DNA from: Amphimedon queenslandica
Taxonomy: Eukaryota > Porifera > Demospongiae > Haplosclerida > Niphatidae
Assembly (NCBI RefSeq): GCF_000090795.2
Contig: NW_003546243.1
Coordinates: 1,035,712-1,099,711, forward strand
DNA length: 64,000 nt
Reading direction: 5' to 3'
Shown: positions 45,328 through 57,041 of the stretch, piece by piece
How the letters are laid out: every line of letters starts with the position of its first letter
How positions within the stretch are numbered: the first letter of the stretch is position 1
Position numbers and translations under genes: made by a program
Notes under the pieces: model-generated
Databases searched by the model: none
What the model was told of the DNA's origin: nothing
Seen by the model: only the letters and a program-made list of their open reading frames with translations

Positions 45328-46257
45328 ATGGCTGATCAGGTAGGTTTCTTTGTAATGATTTCCCTTCTTTTCATTATATATATGCGATCCCTTTATTTAT
45401 TAATTTCTAAATAGACTGAGAAAGCTTATCAAAAACAAAAAGGAGTTTTCCAGAACAGCAAGGCTGTCCTCCTTGGACTTGGAAAGAAGAAAGGAAAGGG
45501 TCAGAGATTCGTTCGTAATGTTGGACTGGGATTCAAGACACCAAAAGAGGTAAGCAAAGGGAAAAGGGGATCAGTGAACTATATTTGTTGGGGAATAAAT
45601 AATTGATGGTTTATAAAAAATTTAATATTAAAATTATATTGATAATAATTAAATCCGCCATATTTTTTTTTATTTGTTCATATATTATGGTGACAAAATA
45701 AGAATTTTACTTTTTGCCAATATTTCCAGTTGATTTTATTCAATAATTGCATCAAAATTAATCTATACATACCTAGCCTCGTGTAGCCAGACCCATCCCC
45801 CTTTTTTGACATTTGGATGTCACCCCCAACGTCAAAAAGGGAGGAGTCTGGCTACACGAGACTAATACATACCATCTTAGGCTATAGAAGGCACTTACAT
45901 TGACAAGAAGTGTCCTTTTACTGGCAATGTCTCAATTCGTGGTCGTATTCTTACTGGGACTGTCAGGAGTATGAAAATGAAGAGAACCATTGTAATACGC
46001 CGTGACTATCTCCATTATATTAAGAAATACAATCGTTTTGAGAAGAGGCACAAGAACTTGTCGGCTCACCTCTCCCCTTGCTTTAGGTAGACATTGTTTC
46101 ACGAGACCATGCCTCTTTTAATTGTATTTCTAGGGATGTTGAGCTAGGTGATTTGGTTGTTGTGGGTCAGTGTCGTCCGTTGAGTAAGACAGTCAGATTT
46201 AATGTCCTTAAAGTACAGAAAGCAAAGAGCGGGAAAAAACAGTTCTTCAAGTTTTGA
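45328..46257 (+). CDS. RPS11: Small ribosomal subunit protein uS17 (RPS11)
   Basis: Exons 45328-45339, 45415-45549, 45881-46086 and 46134-46257 give 158 aa, the same length as human RPS11. Diagnostic segments are nearly invariant: [86 protein letters not shown]. It is a core component of the 40S subunit that contacts 18S rRNA. The four-residue first exon (MADQ) is typical of ribosomal protein genes. Intron 2 carries a 91-bp inverted-repeat element. Confidence 0.97.
45774..45864. mobile_element. 91-bp MITE with 9-bp target duplication
   Basis: Ends are TAGCCTCGTGTAGCCAGAC and GTCTGGCTACACGAGACTA, inverted repeats with one mismatch, and the inner parts (TTTTTGAC / GTCAAAAA) extend the hairpin. 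Both sides are flanked by ATACATACC (45765-45773 and 45865-45873). A 9-bp duplication fits a Mutator-like (MULE) family. Non-coding; sits in RPS11 intron 2. Confidence 0.88.
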
Positions 46258-46464
46258 TGAATTGGACTTGCAATGATGTATTTTATTTGAAAGATCATTA
46301 TAGAAAATGCTTAATTAATTGTCTGCATTACAGAAAAAAAACAATGCCTAAATGGTCTACATAATAAATTTTCTAATAGGGTGTGACTAAAGATTGTAAA
46401 CCACACCTGGATTTTTCATTCCTGATTCAGAAGTCTCGGTGGTTTGGGCTGACTAAAATTTCTC

Positions 46465-47926
46465 ATGCATGCTCAAAGAGATAGAAGTAGACTTCGTTCT
46501 GAATGGTTCAAAATCTTTTTAAGAGTATGTCTCATCATTGCTAACGTGATAGTAGTGGTAAGGATATAAATGCGCTTGTACTGTATACATAATGTTTATG
46601 AATTCAATAAATTTAATTTTTGTCTATGATAAGTACATATATCTTGGGCTATGTATATATCAGGTTTCATAATTATGACTAACGATAAGAAGTAATTCCT
46701 TGGTATTGTCACATGACACAAAATTTTTGTTTAGTGATGTCTAGTGTCATGTGTCAGTCAAAAGTGCATGGATAATTAGTGTCACTCATCATGTGACCAC
46801 ACTAAACAATTATTGCCAGTACTATGTTACTATTGTATTGATTAAACTGTTCCTTTATATTCTTTATTCTTTAATAGATCCTTGGTATAACAATATGTAC
46901 TGTCGGTGGACTAATAATAGTAAGTTGGTTTTTCTTTATGTTATTCGACACCAATTAGCAGCTAAAAGGTGTCATTGGTTACATTTATTTCCTAGCATGA
47001 TAATAAGCATTATGTTGAGATCATTGGTCATTACTATAACGGGGTACCTGCAATGTTTATTGTGTTGGGAGTCTTAGTCTGTTTGATTGGATTCCTTGGA
47101 ACTATTGGTGGGATCTTTGTACAGCTATTATGTGGCCGGATTGTATTGAGAATAGTAAGCTATGAGGAAGGGAAAGAGGGGAAAGGAAATTAGAGGATAT
47201 ATTTATTGTGGTTGTACGTTTTATGTTTTTAGTATGCTTGCTTGCTTGCTTTGTTGGTTACTATTGAGATTATTTGTGGGATTGCAGCTGCCATTGAAAG
47301 TGACAGAGTAAGTATTAGTCCATACTCAGTTTCAATTGATGTTTGTTACAGGTAGAACTTAATAGCAAGATTAAGAAATCTTTTCTGGAATACAACAATA
47401 AAACCGAAGTTAAGGATACATGGGATTATATTCAGCAAACTGTTAGTTGTCATTATTCTTTTTAAGTTCTTGCTATTGCTCTTACTACTTATAGCTTGAG
47501 TGTTGTGGATTAAATGGATATAAAAGCTATGAAGATTATCTTACAATAGATCCTCCCTCGTCATGCTGTATGGATGTTGATAATTGTAGCAGCGATAAGG
47601 ACTTTTTTCAGGTAAATCAAGAGAGATGATTCACATCTATAATTTTACAAAACATACCATTTTTGTTTAAATTAAAGGACGACTGTGAAACAATGATCAA
47701 TGCCTGGGTCAGTGGTATATTAAGCGTTTCTTCAATAGTCATTATCACTTTCGCTATATTACAGGTACAGTTCAATTTTATAAATTATTGCAATGCGTTT
47801 TTGTATTTTTTTTAGATTTTTGCTGTTGTAGTTGCCCTGTTCATTTCTTTTGTTGATAACAGAGGAAGAAGAAATAATTATGACGTTGTTAGAGACGATG
47901 AAACTTCTTATTTGTTTTCTCAATGA
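46465..47926 (+). CDS. Tetraspanin 1 of 3
   Basis: Eight exons, all joined in phase 0: 46465-46557, 46878-46919, 46996-47154, 47233-47307, 47352-47441, 47495-47611, 47678-47764, 47816-47926 (257 aa). The four membrane segments are visible: FLRVCLIIANVIVV-ILGITI, FIVLGVLVCLIGFLGTIGG, ALLVTIEIICGIAAAI and SSIVIITFAILQIFAVVVAL. The large loop carries the hallmark CCG (LECCGLNGY) and PSSCC motifs plus further Cys. Tetraspanins organise membrane microdomains and partner with integrins and other receptors. The cytosolic tail ends SYLFSQ. First of a tandem array; intron positions are the same in all three copies. Confidence 0.9.
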
Positions 47927-48162
47927 AGCGTTTGTTTGCTCAAAATGCTCATGATAATCATATGAGAGGATTTATTTTTATTTTAGTTTAAATGTCATAA
48001 TTACGTAATCTAGGGTGTGAGTGACCATGTGACAGGCGTGGCCGTTTCGTACAAAAGGTCAGGGTAGTGTACTGTCCTGTGCTGTTCAACTTCACAGTCT
48101 TTCTTCTCTGCTGTTTGTCTCGTTAAGTCTCTTTGCAGTCTCCTATTACCTACCTAACAGTC

Positions 48163-49412
48163 ATGGGTGTAAAAGAATGCCCAAACTGCTGCAGGAATTT
48201 TATTAGATTTATCCTGGCCGCAGTCAACATTGGCGTTTGTGTAAGTTCAGCATAATGACCACCCACTTTCAGACTTTTAATTTTACTCTTGTTTTAGTCT
48301 TACAACCTTTGTAATGCAGTACTAGTAATACTCTGCGTAAAAGTAGTAGATTGTGTGGATTAGTTAGTTTATATATATTGCATTCAGTTTCAGTAGCAGA
48401 TGCTATGTCAATGTTTTTAAATGTAAATACACACAGCAGCTACAGCATTGCCATATAAAGACATTTGCAATGGCCCCAATTTTTGCAATGGCTAGGCAAA
48501 TGGACCTTGGAAAGGAGCCAAATTTTTAATATTAAACTTCCTCTCAAAATTTACAAATTAGCCGAAACTTGGCCCAGTCGCAATAATTTTTAAATTTATG
48601 GATTGATAGATGTAATGGATTTTTTATTTGCTTTTGCTATATTTTCTAAATGTTAGTGAATTCTTTGAGTTTGCAATGAGTAAGGTATCATTAATTTTGT
48701 AAACGTGACAGTCATAAGATGAACTGATGATTAGAGTAAAAGAGCATGTGATTGCATAGTGACTGATAAGCAATATGGTCATGTGCTCAAGTTAACAATA
48801 TTCATTATCCAGTGATTCTCACATGATACATTAGATAATAGAAATCCTAACAATGTTTAATGTTAACCTTAAATAATAGCGACACCAATAGGCATTGCCA
48901 CTCCCTTGATCATATGACATATTACAAATGATTGTATTTATTGATTCTTTTATTCTTTCTTTCTCTAGATACTTGGACTGAGTGTACTGATAGTTGGTGC
49001 CTGGGGTGCGGTAAGCAAACAGAGTGATGAGAGAAGACAGAGACTGTGTGTGTGTGTGTAGGTAGATGTGTCTTTATAGTATATCCCTATATAGGGAACC
49101 AACCATGATTACTTGAAAGTCACTGAAGATACCAAGTCTTACACACAAGTCCCTACACTACTGATCATCATCGGTCTCTTTGTATTTATTTTTGGAATTG
49201 TTGGTGTTGTTGGCGCAATATTCGCCCACACACTTGGAGGACGAATCATACTAGGACTGGTAAGAATATGATTTACAATTCCCTTCATCATTTTCTTTGC
49301 TGCTATAGTATGGATTTGTGCTGGCTCTATTTGTCATCATTGAGTTTGCTGGTGGTATTGCAGCCGGTGTGGAAAGTGGACAAGTAAGAGAAATGACTTT
49401 ATTAGCAAAGAA

Positions 49413-49510
<98 letters not shown>

Positions 49511-50089
49511 GTTTGTGTAGGTTGGTAATGCCTTCAGTAAAGCATTTAATGATAGCTTTTCAAAATATACTGACAACAGCACTGACAACAAACAGGCCTG
49601 GGACTCGTTGCAAGAATCAGTAAGGACAAAGTCTCTTGCCTTAATAACCACTTTCTCATGAACCTTCTTTAGTTGAAATGCTGTGGTATTGACGGGCCCA
49701 GTTCCTATCGTGAAAAACTAAACATGGAACCACCTACTTCTTGCTGTGATAAAAAAATAGACAGTAACTGTGATACTACTATTGATGCTAACTTATACAA
49801 TACAGTAAGTAGTGTAGTTATATACATGCTTGCATTGTCACTGCTAAATTGTAGGGATGTGCTGATCAGATTAAAAGTGATATTAAATACATATTGGGAG
49901 TTGTAGCAGGCATTGGTATCACTTTTGCTCTTCTACAGGTAAACGTCATAACATCAATTTCTCCTTTCCTCCACCATTCTTTATTTTAATTACTGTTTTG
50001 TTTTCTCTCTCTACTAGTTGGTTGGAGTAGTGTTCTCTTTATATGTAGCTATTGTTGCTCATAAGAAAGACAATTATGAAGTTGTTTAA
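48163..50089 (+). CDS. Tetraspanin 2 of 3
   Basis: Exons 48163-48240, 48969-49010, 49095-49259, 49309-49383, 49521-49619, 49673-49804, 49855-49938, 50018-50089, all phase 0 (248 aa). It starts MGVKECPNCCRNFIRFIL, with juxtamembrane Cys suited to palmitoylation. The second and third membrane segments are LLIIIGLFVFIFGIVGVVG and YGFVLALFVIIEFAGGIAAG. The large extracellular loop has LKCCGIDG and PTSCC. The C-terminal tail is short and ends HKKDNYEVV, a form that can bind PDZ domains. Intron 4 carries a 90-bp (TC)n run just before its acceptor. Closest to copy 3 by sequence. Confidence 0.9.
49413..49505. repeat. (TC)n microsatellite as polypyrimidine tract
   Basis: About 46 TC units between the exon 4 donor and the exon 5 acceptor (CTTGTTTGTGTAG) of tetraspanin 2. 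Length variation here would change the distance to the acceptor. Confidence 0.95.
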
Positions 50090-50455
50090 GACTGATTCTA
50101 TCGACCTTACTATGCATGCACACACACCACAAGTTATTAATAGCTGGATACATTGTACACATAATATGTTTGGATTACAGTTACGTGCTGTGTAGAGTTA
50201 ATTCTTTTTTTGTGTGTTTTATTATAATTTTATTGATTCGTATTTAAAATACAGTCGATAAGTTCAAAAAATAGTTTAAGAAAAAGAAAATTTTATGGGG
50301 CTCATTAATACGTCATCAGATTAAAAAGTTATTAGTGGGCGTGCTTCTAATCTCGACTCGTTTCTCCATATCAATATCAACCTTCATCTACATCTTGTCG
50401 TTTTACTCTCTGTTTTACTGTATCCATCTGTGTCTAGATCTTTCCCAGTGTCGTT
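50090..50455. other. Spacer between tetraspanins 2 and 3
   Basis: 3' UTR of copy 2 and promoter of copy 3. A+T-rich, no TATA box recognised, no coding sequence. Confidence 0.5.
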
Positions 50456-51763
50456 ATGGGCGAAAGAAGTTGCTTGGACTTTCTTAGAATCTTTTTGAGA
50501 TTCCTCCTCATCTTTGTCAATATCTTCGTTGTGGTGAGTGAAGAAGGGAACCAAAATGAAAGATTATAGTTTATTTTTATAATAGCATTCCATTCTATAT
50601 AATTCATATTATGTAAAAAAACAAGTTACTGGCCACACTAAATACACTAATAGTAGATTATGTTGATAGCTTGTAAAAATTGTTTAGTGTGAACTCATTG
50701 TGCTAATTTACTGATCACGATTATCACAAATCTGTCTGTTTTGTCTTTTGTCTGTATTGTGTACATTTAACTAGAATATATACCCATTGTGTTCTGAGGG
50801 GTAAATGAGTGCTTTGCTGTCATGTTTTATTGTGTATTGTTCATGTGATGTCCTTTGTGTCCACTCTCAAACAACAGCTGCATGTCATGTGAAACTACTT
50901 GGGATTGTTATTGGTTTAGATTAACATACTGTACATACTAATGTAATCATGTGAGCCCATTCCTATACCTTATAACCTCCTTGTACTTTCACCTATAACT
51001 CAAATTATCCTAACTGTCACTCTGGACTTCTGGCATGTGATCAGCCATAGCTTTAACATGTGATTGTCATTAAACAGCCTAATGGCTCAAAGGAATGCTT
51101 GTTATTATACTTCATAGATCGGAAGGCTCATTTCTCACTGTGTAGTACATGTACATGTACTTGTATCATTATTCTTTGCCAATATTTTAGAATAACAATG
51201 CCATACTACGGTATCATGATCTCTCCATTTCTCTTTGTGCCAAATGATGCCAAAAGATAAAATAATTACTGTATTTTGCTTTCTTTCTTTTCAATAGCTT
51301 TGCGGTCTTGTTGTCCTCATAGTGGGTATTTGGTCTAAGGTAAGAGTAATAGTCACACAATAGTGACAATGCTACACGTATTGGTCTATTTGTAATGAGT
51401 TTATGTACTTAGTCATTACAAGGAAATGCATATGGTTTCTTCCTCCACTATATATTAGGTCCATGGCGATACTTATATACAAATTGTTGACAATCCCTCA
51501 ACTTATGAACAGATACCAGTCCTTCTGATAGTAATTGGTATATTTGTATTGCTGCTCGGACTAGTTGGTGTGGTTGGAGGTGTGTTTGCCAATACTGTTG
51601 GTGGACGAATCATGCTAGGATTGGTAAGTAATCATTATTATTATTATTATTGACATTATCTCTTAGTATGGGTTTGTGCTATCTTTGTTGGTGATCATTG
51701 AAATTGCTGGTGGTATTGCAGCTGCAGTTAAGAAAGACGATGTAAGCATGCAACTAATAAAAC

Positions 51764-51827
<64 letters not shown>

Positions 51828-52449
51828 TTATTATTTATTATTGCTGTTTATAGCTTGGTGGTGCATTCAACAAAAGTGTCAATAATACATTCACTCGTTA
51901 CAGTAATGACACTAGTATCAAGCACACTTGGGATACTGTACAAAAATCAGTAAGTACAAGTATTTGTAGTTGTAGTATAATTATAAAAAGATTATAATAC
52001 TAACTTATTGTTCTGTTTTTTAGTTTAAATGTTGTGGCACCTACAACTATACTTCTTATACTAAAATACTAGGAATAAACCCACCAACATCGTGCTGTAA
52101 AAGCAGTAATCATAACTGTAACACTACTGAGACCAACAATATATATACAAGGGTATGAATATTTAGATATCTCTTCTTTCTCTCTCTCTCTCTTCTCCCA
52201 ATTCTATTCTCTCTGATCCTCACGTAATGTTTGTATTGATTGTAGGGTTGCACACAAGTTGCTTCAGATAATGTCAGCACTGTTCTTGAAGCTATAGCTG
52301 GGGTCGCTATTACATTTGGTCTACTTCAGGTATTTTGAAATGTATGTAAACATTATTTTAAAGTTTTAATTTAGGTCATTGGCGTGATTGTGTCTTGCTT
52401 TGTTGCTGTTGCTGGACGCAAAGAGAGCAGAAATTATCAGGTTGTGTAG
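50456..52449 (+). CDS. Tetraspanin 3 of 3
   Basis: Exons 50456-50533, 51298-51339, 51459-51623, 51667-51741, 51854-51949, 52024-52152, 52246-52329, 52375-52449, all phase 0 (247 aa). Membrane segments include FLRFLLIFVNIFVV-LCGLVVLIVGIW, VLLIVIGIFVLLLGLVGVVG and YGFVLSLLVIIEIAGGIAAA. The loop has FKCCGTYNY and PTSCC with several N-glycosylation sequons. The tail ends SRNYQVV, like the EVV end of copy 2. Exon lengths equal those of copy 2 except inside the loop, so the two arose by a fairly recent duplication. Intron 4 contains an (ATT)n run. Confidence 0.9.
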
Positions 52450-52613
52450 CTCAAGTGCAATGAACTAATTAAAATGGATCCAAGAATACATAATGTTATT
52501 TTTTGTATTGTGTAAACACGCACACACACAAGAAACTATAGTTTTTTATTGCTGCAGTAATAGTGGGTGTGGTGTTAATTATTAATTAATTGAAATTGAT
52601 TAAATTTTAAAAC

Positions 52614-54134
52614 ATGGCCGTCTTTTTATTGTTGGTGACCATTCTATTGTCCGTCTCTTCTGAGGCTAAAGACTTTGCCATAACATTCAAGATAGGAGCG
52701 GGTCGGCAGGAATGTTTTTACGAGCCTTTAAAGTCTGGGGTGTCATTAGAAGTGGAGTATCAGGTAGGAAACTATTTTTTAATTATTAATTTATTATTAT
52801 GCTAAATTTAAGATGTAGGCATATATAAATTTTGTACTTTTCATTGTCATTTTGTTTACTTTTCTTTAGGTAATAGAAGGTGGCGAGTTAGATATTACTT
52901 TCTATTTATTGAGTCCTAGTCATGAAATGCTTGTAAAGGAGGAAAGGAAGATGGATGGACTGCATTCTTTTGATGTCTCTGAAGAGGGAGACTATAGCTT
53001 GTGTTTCGATAATAGTTTCAGTCACATATCAGACAAAACAATCTTTATGGATGTTTTAATGGACTCAAACTCAGGTACAGTGTCATAACTTGTTGAAAGT
53101 TTGGCTAAATATATGGACATAGATATTTTCATATAGCAAAATTTCTTGGAGAAATTTATTTTATAATTTTTTTCTGATACACAATACATTTTTAGCTGAT
53201 TCCGATTAAATTTGGATTTTTATGAATTTTAAAATTGCTTAAATATTGGACAAAACTTCTTTTATCTTAGTACATAGAATTCTGTATTTTAATAATTTTG
53301 TTTGAACAGATTCCGATCAAATTTAGACTTTTAAGTTGCTCAAAAATCAGGCCAATGTCTGTGTGAAATTAATTTTTTTGGATAATTGCAGAGAAAAATT
53401 ATTTTTCCTGAGAAATCATTAATTTGAATTTTTCCCCGTTTAATTTGCTGGTAAAATAATTTTTCCGAAAAAAAAAATCATTAATTTCAATTTTTCCTGG
53501 GAAATCTGCTGGGTCATTATATTATTCTTTTACCGTTTTTAGTAGAATATGAAGATTTTGGTGATGACATCATGATGGATCCTGAGAGTACAGTGAATGA
53601 CATGAAAGTACTAGATATTAGAGTGAGTCTTCAGCTGTCTTGTGTGAAGATGTGTATACCGTATAGCGGGTTTATTTTGAGGATAATAAATTTCGTGAAT
53701 GACCCATATCCGGAAGTTCGTAGAATTAATTTTCGTGAATTTGTACTATTCTGCCATCTTGTATCGTATTAAATTGATTTTCAAGGAATTTAATTTCGCG
53801 AATCTTGAAAAATCCGTAAAATTCGCGAAATTTTTTATCCTTAAAAATAACCCACTATATGGTATATTATGTTTAACCTTTGTCCTTGTGTCTTTATGTT
53901 TGTCTGTAGAGGCTCCTTGCTAATGTTACTGATCATTTAAATAAGGTTGAGTTTTATCAGCAGTTCTTCAGGGCACGGGAAGCACGCCATCGTCACACTC
54001 TAGAGAGCAGCAACAGTCGAGTGTTGTGGTGGTCATTGTTTTATTGTGTCTTACTGATAGTTGTTGGAGTATCACAAGTAATGGTACTGAGGAGTCTGTT
54101 TCGTAATAAACGTCAAGATAAGATCACTACTTGA
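52614..54134 (+). CDS. TMED5: p24 family cargo receptor (TMED1/5-like)
   Basis: Exons 52614-52763, 52870-53074, 53543-53622, 53910-54134 give 219 aa, the usual p24 length. A signal peptide (MAVFLLLVTILLSVSSEA) precedes the GOLD domain with the conserved pair QECFYEP and YSLCFDNSFS. A coiled-coil region (FYQQFFRAREARHRHTLESS) follows, then one membrane helix (SLFYCVLLIVVGVSQVMVL) and a short tail with the COPII-type RSLFRNKR signal. The sequence EVEYQVIEGGELDITFYLLS resembles the gamma subfamily (TMED1/TMED5). p24 proteins cycle between ER and Golgi and sort cargo such as GPI-anchored proteins. Intron 3 holds a small inverted-repeat element. Confidence 0.92.
53130..53370 (+). repeat. Palindrome-core repeat, degraded
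   Basis: In TMED intron 2. Arm segments (AGCTGATTCCGATTAAATTT, TTTTAAGTTGCTCAAAAATC) are clear, while the palindromic core is largely lost. Confidence 0.6.
53657..53864. mobile_element. 208-bp MITE with TA target duplication
   Basis: Begins TACCGTATAGCGGGTTTATT and ends with the near complement AATAACCCACTATATGGTA, with TA on each side. A second, inner inverted symmetry involves TTTCGTGAAT and ATTCGCGAAA. Non-coding. The TA duplication fits the Tc1/mariner or related superfamilies. Confidence 0.78.
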
Positions 54135-54304
54135 GTTGAGGAACTAATGGCAGTCAATTGGTGGTAGCATTGGTTTTTTCTTTTTGTTTCATTTCATTAA
54201 TATTATTATTTTTTCATATTTAAAATAGCAATAATTATTTTTTCATTAATTATTATTAATAATAAAATTTTAAGGGTAACGCCCATTTTCTGCAGTAAAC
54301 AAAA

Positions 54305-55966
54305 ATGGATTTGAAGAGACTCAAGTATTCTTGCATTTACTCAAAAGGAGGGACCCTGGTACTGATGTGGAGTCTCTTATTAGCAACAGTGTTCCTCAGC
54401 TCGGCTCAACCTTTCATATCTAACCCCATCGTCTTTGCAATCTTAGGAGGAAGCTTTTTCAAGTACATCATAGTACCTCTGGCTGTTTTCTTCCTGTTTT
54501 TCCCAGCCTTTGCATTTGTTGGTGAAAGATGGACGAGACACAGAGTCCTATATCTCAGTTCAGCCCTGCTCTCTGTTGGCTCCCTTGGAATGTTGCTGTC
54601 CCTAATTCTTGTGCGCTTCTTATCTACCAAGTCTGTTCCACTCATAATCTGCTTCATACTAATGAACTTGGTTGCTCTTGTTGGTTTTGTGCTCTGCCTT
54701 GCTAATGTTATACAGTTTGGTGCTGACCAGCTCCATTTTGCACCCTCGACTGACCTACCAAACCTCATCTACTGGTTTGCATTCTCTTTCTACACCATTG
54801 GCTCAACCCTTTTCTTCCTCCAGTCCCTCGTTACTAGGTACACTGGTGAGAACAAGGACATTTATAATTTCTCCGTCCTGTTTTGTTTCCTGATTGTTTT
54901 AACGGTCGCTCCGTTATTTTTTATCATCATTTTTAAAAAGAACTTAGTAAATGAACCACCACAAAGAAACAATCCCATTAAACTAATATGGGGAGTATTA
55001 AGATTTGCTAAGCAGCACAAAGCACCAATTTGGAGGAGTGCATTTACATATGGAGAGGAACTTCCCTCTAGAATTGACTTGGCAAAGAGTAGATATGGTG
55101 GGCCATACTCGACTGAAGAAGTTGAAGATGTCAAGAGTTTTTGGAATATATTATTCATCCTCCTTGCTACGTTTGGTTACAGCATTCAAGAGTTCTCTAC
55201 AGTGCTGTCAGAGCAATATTATCAGCATGATAGTTCTTCACTCTTAGATAATATCATCAACTTTTATTCTTCAGTCATACCTTATGCAACTATTGGTGTA
55301 TGCGTGCTAGTTTTTCAATTTATCATATCTCCTTTCTTTCCTCGCTATAATCCAAGCATGCTCAAGTTGATGTGGGTTGGAGTCCTGATAGCATTTTTGA
55401 AAACAATTTTACTAAGTGTACTGACTTTTCAGATGGGCAAAGACATTGAATCGGCCATTGCTAATAACATATCATTAGGAAACAACAGATGCCACAAAAT
55501 ACCAAACGATTCGAGTTTCATTGCTGGGACCTATGATGACTTCACCATACCGTTTTATGTTTTAATAATAAGTCAGGTATTTGAAGGTGCTTGTCTGTTT
55601 TTGGTCTTTGTCAACGGATTAAGATTCATTATGGCCCAAGGGCCACTGAGCATGCAAAGTCTGTTAATTGGAATCTGGCTGCTCCTCACAAATTTTCTAG
55701 CTTGTACTACACTTGGTTTGCTCATACCACTGGGTTGTGATTGGGAATACTTTGCGACAAAGTCTGTGATTATAGGTATATCAGTGATTGTTTATATACC
55801 TATTGCCTACAAGTATAAATATCGCTCAAGGAATGAGAAATCAGACGTCGATCAACAATTCATCATTACTGAGTACACTGAGAGACAAATATTAAGACGA
55901 GAAGAGCATGAAAAAATGGAAGAATTTACTGATGTACCATACTATAGCATTCATGAAAATGACTAA
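54305..55966 (+). CDS. Intronless POT/SLC15-like transporter
   Basis: One uninterrupted frame of 553 aa with about 11-12 hydrophobic segments. The motif IQFGADQLHF matches the FGADQ signature of proton-dependent oligopeptide transporters (POT/SLC15, major facilitator superfamily). The first membrane pair carries FFPAFAFVGERW. A cytosolic loop contains WRSAFTYGEELPSRIDLAKS then GGPYSTEEVEDVKSF, a signature that I associate with invertebrate SLC15-like expansions. The classical ExxER and PTR2 motifs are not evident, so peptide transport is not assured. The tail is acidic and cytosolic. The lack of introns, unlike every neighbour, suggests retroposition or intron loss, but no poly(A) tract or target repeat is obvious. 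Confidence 0.8.
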   Translation: MDLKRLKYSCIYSKGGTLVLMWSLLLATVFLSSAQPFISNPIVFAILGGSFFKYIIVPLAVFFLFFPAFAFVGERWTRHRVLYLSSALLSVGSLGMLLSLILVRFLSTKSVPLIICFILMNLVALVGFVLCLANVIQFGADQLHFAPSTDLPNLIYWFAFSFYTIGSTLFFLQSLVTRYTGENKDIYNFSVLFCFLIVLTVAPLFFIIIFKKNLVNEPPQRNNPIKLIWGVLRFAKQHKAPIWRSAFTYGEELPSRIDLAKSRYGGPYSTEEVEDVKSFWNILFILLATFGYSIQEFSTVLSEQYYQHDSSSLLDNIINFYSSVIPYATIGVCVLVFQFIISPFFPRYNPSMLKLMWVGVLIAFLKTILLSVLTFQMGKDIESAIANNISLGNNRCHKIPNDSSFIAGTYDDFTIPFYVLIISQVFEGACLFLVFVNGLRFIMAQGPLSMQSLLIGIWLLLTNFLACTTLGLLIPLGCDWEYFATKSVIIGISVIVYIPIAYKYKYRSRNEKSDVDQQFIITEYTERQILRREEHEKMEEFTDVPYYSIHEND

Positions 55967-56125
55967 TTTTTAAATGTGAGTGCTTGCATTTTTATATTTT
56001 ATGTCTGTATTTATTATTATTGTATCTATTAAAATTCTTTAAAAGCCAATCCATGGTTAAATCCTGTGCATAAATAATAAATTAAAATGAAATAAAATAG
56101 TCTTAAAAGCTTCAAAATTGCCGGC

Positions 56126-57010
56126 TCAATCAGTTATTCCCAATATACTGGAGAGTGACTGGTGCTTTTGAAAATGCTCTTCACAAGAATGAACCATCCA
56201 ATAATTATATATTAGTATGGTACAATGATGAATCCATGCATAACCAAGGAATACAAATAGATGCCACCATTGATGACTAGAACCAAGAAAATCTACACGA
56301 CCTACATCAGAAGCAAAAGAGAAAGAAAATTGATTTGTTAGTAACTACTAAGAATCACTTGTGTTCTTGGTTTATAGTAAGACTTTTTGAACACAATGAA
56401 CAGTGTTTTACCTGGAAACTGACACTCTGGAAACTTTGTGACATAAAACGTCCCACCAATGATTGCCAATAGGTACATTACTGCTATTTTTGGAACAAAA
56501 ACCTAGTACCATAAAAGAATAATGAAGATTGGAGTCTATAAAGCTGATAACTGACCAAGACTAGTGGTGAGTTAAATCCACCATTAGTAAGTGCCCAATG
56601 AGTTACTGGTATCATTCCAGCAAATATTAGAATAGAATAAAGAAACAATCTCCTACAAAAGAAAGTTTTTTCCACATAGATATATGACGTACAAGTACCT
56701 ATAGTGCCATTGTGATGACAGAAACTGAGGATGAAGTTGTACTGCCATACTTCCTACAGCTAATATCAACAGTGCCACTAGATATGCTAACTGCCAATAC
56801 TAGAGTGTGTCCATAATTAAACTGTATGCATATACACAAGCACTGAATCACTCACTGCATGACAATAGAAAGCATAATAAGCTCCGGGGAAGTAACAGCC
56901 GCAAAGACCAACAGATATCCCGCCTAAATCGAGTCTGAGCCATATCTTACTCGCTGATTCTGATATGCAATTAAAAAGATGAAATGCTGCAGAACAAAAC
57001 ATACAAGTCT

Positions 57011-57041
<31 letters not shown>

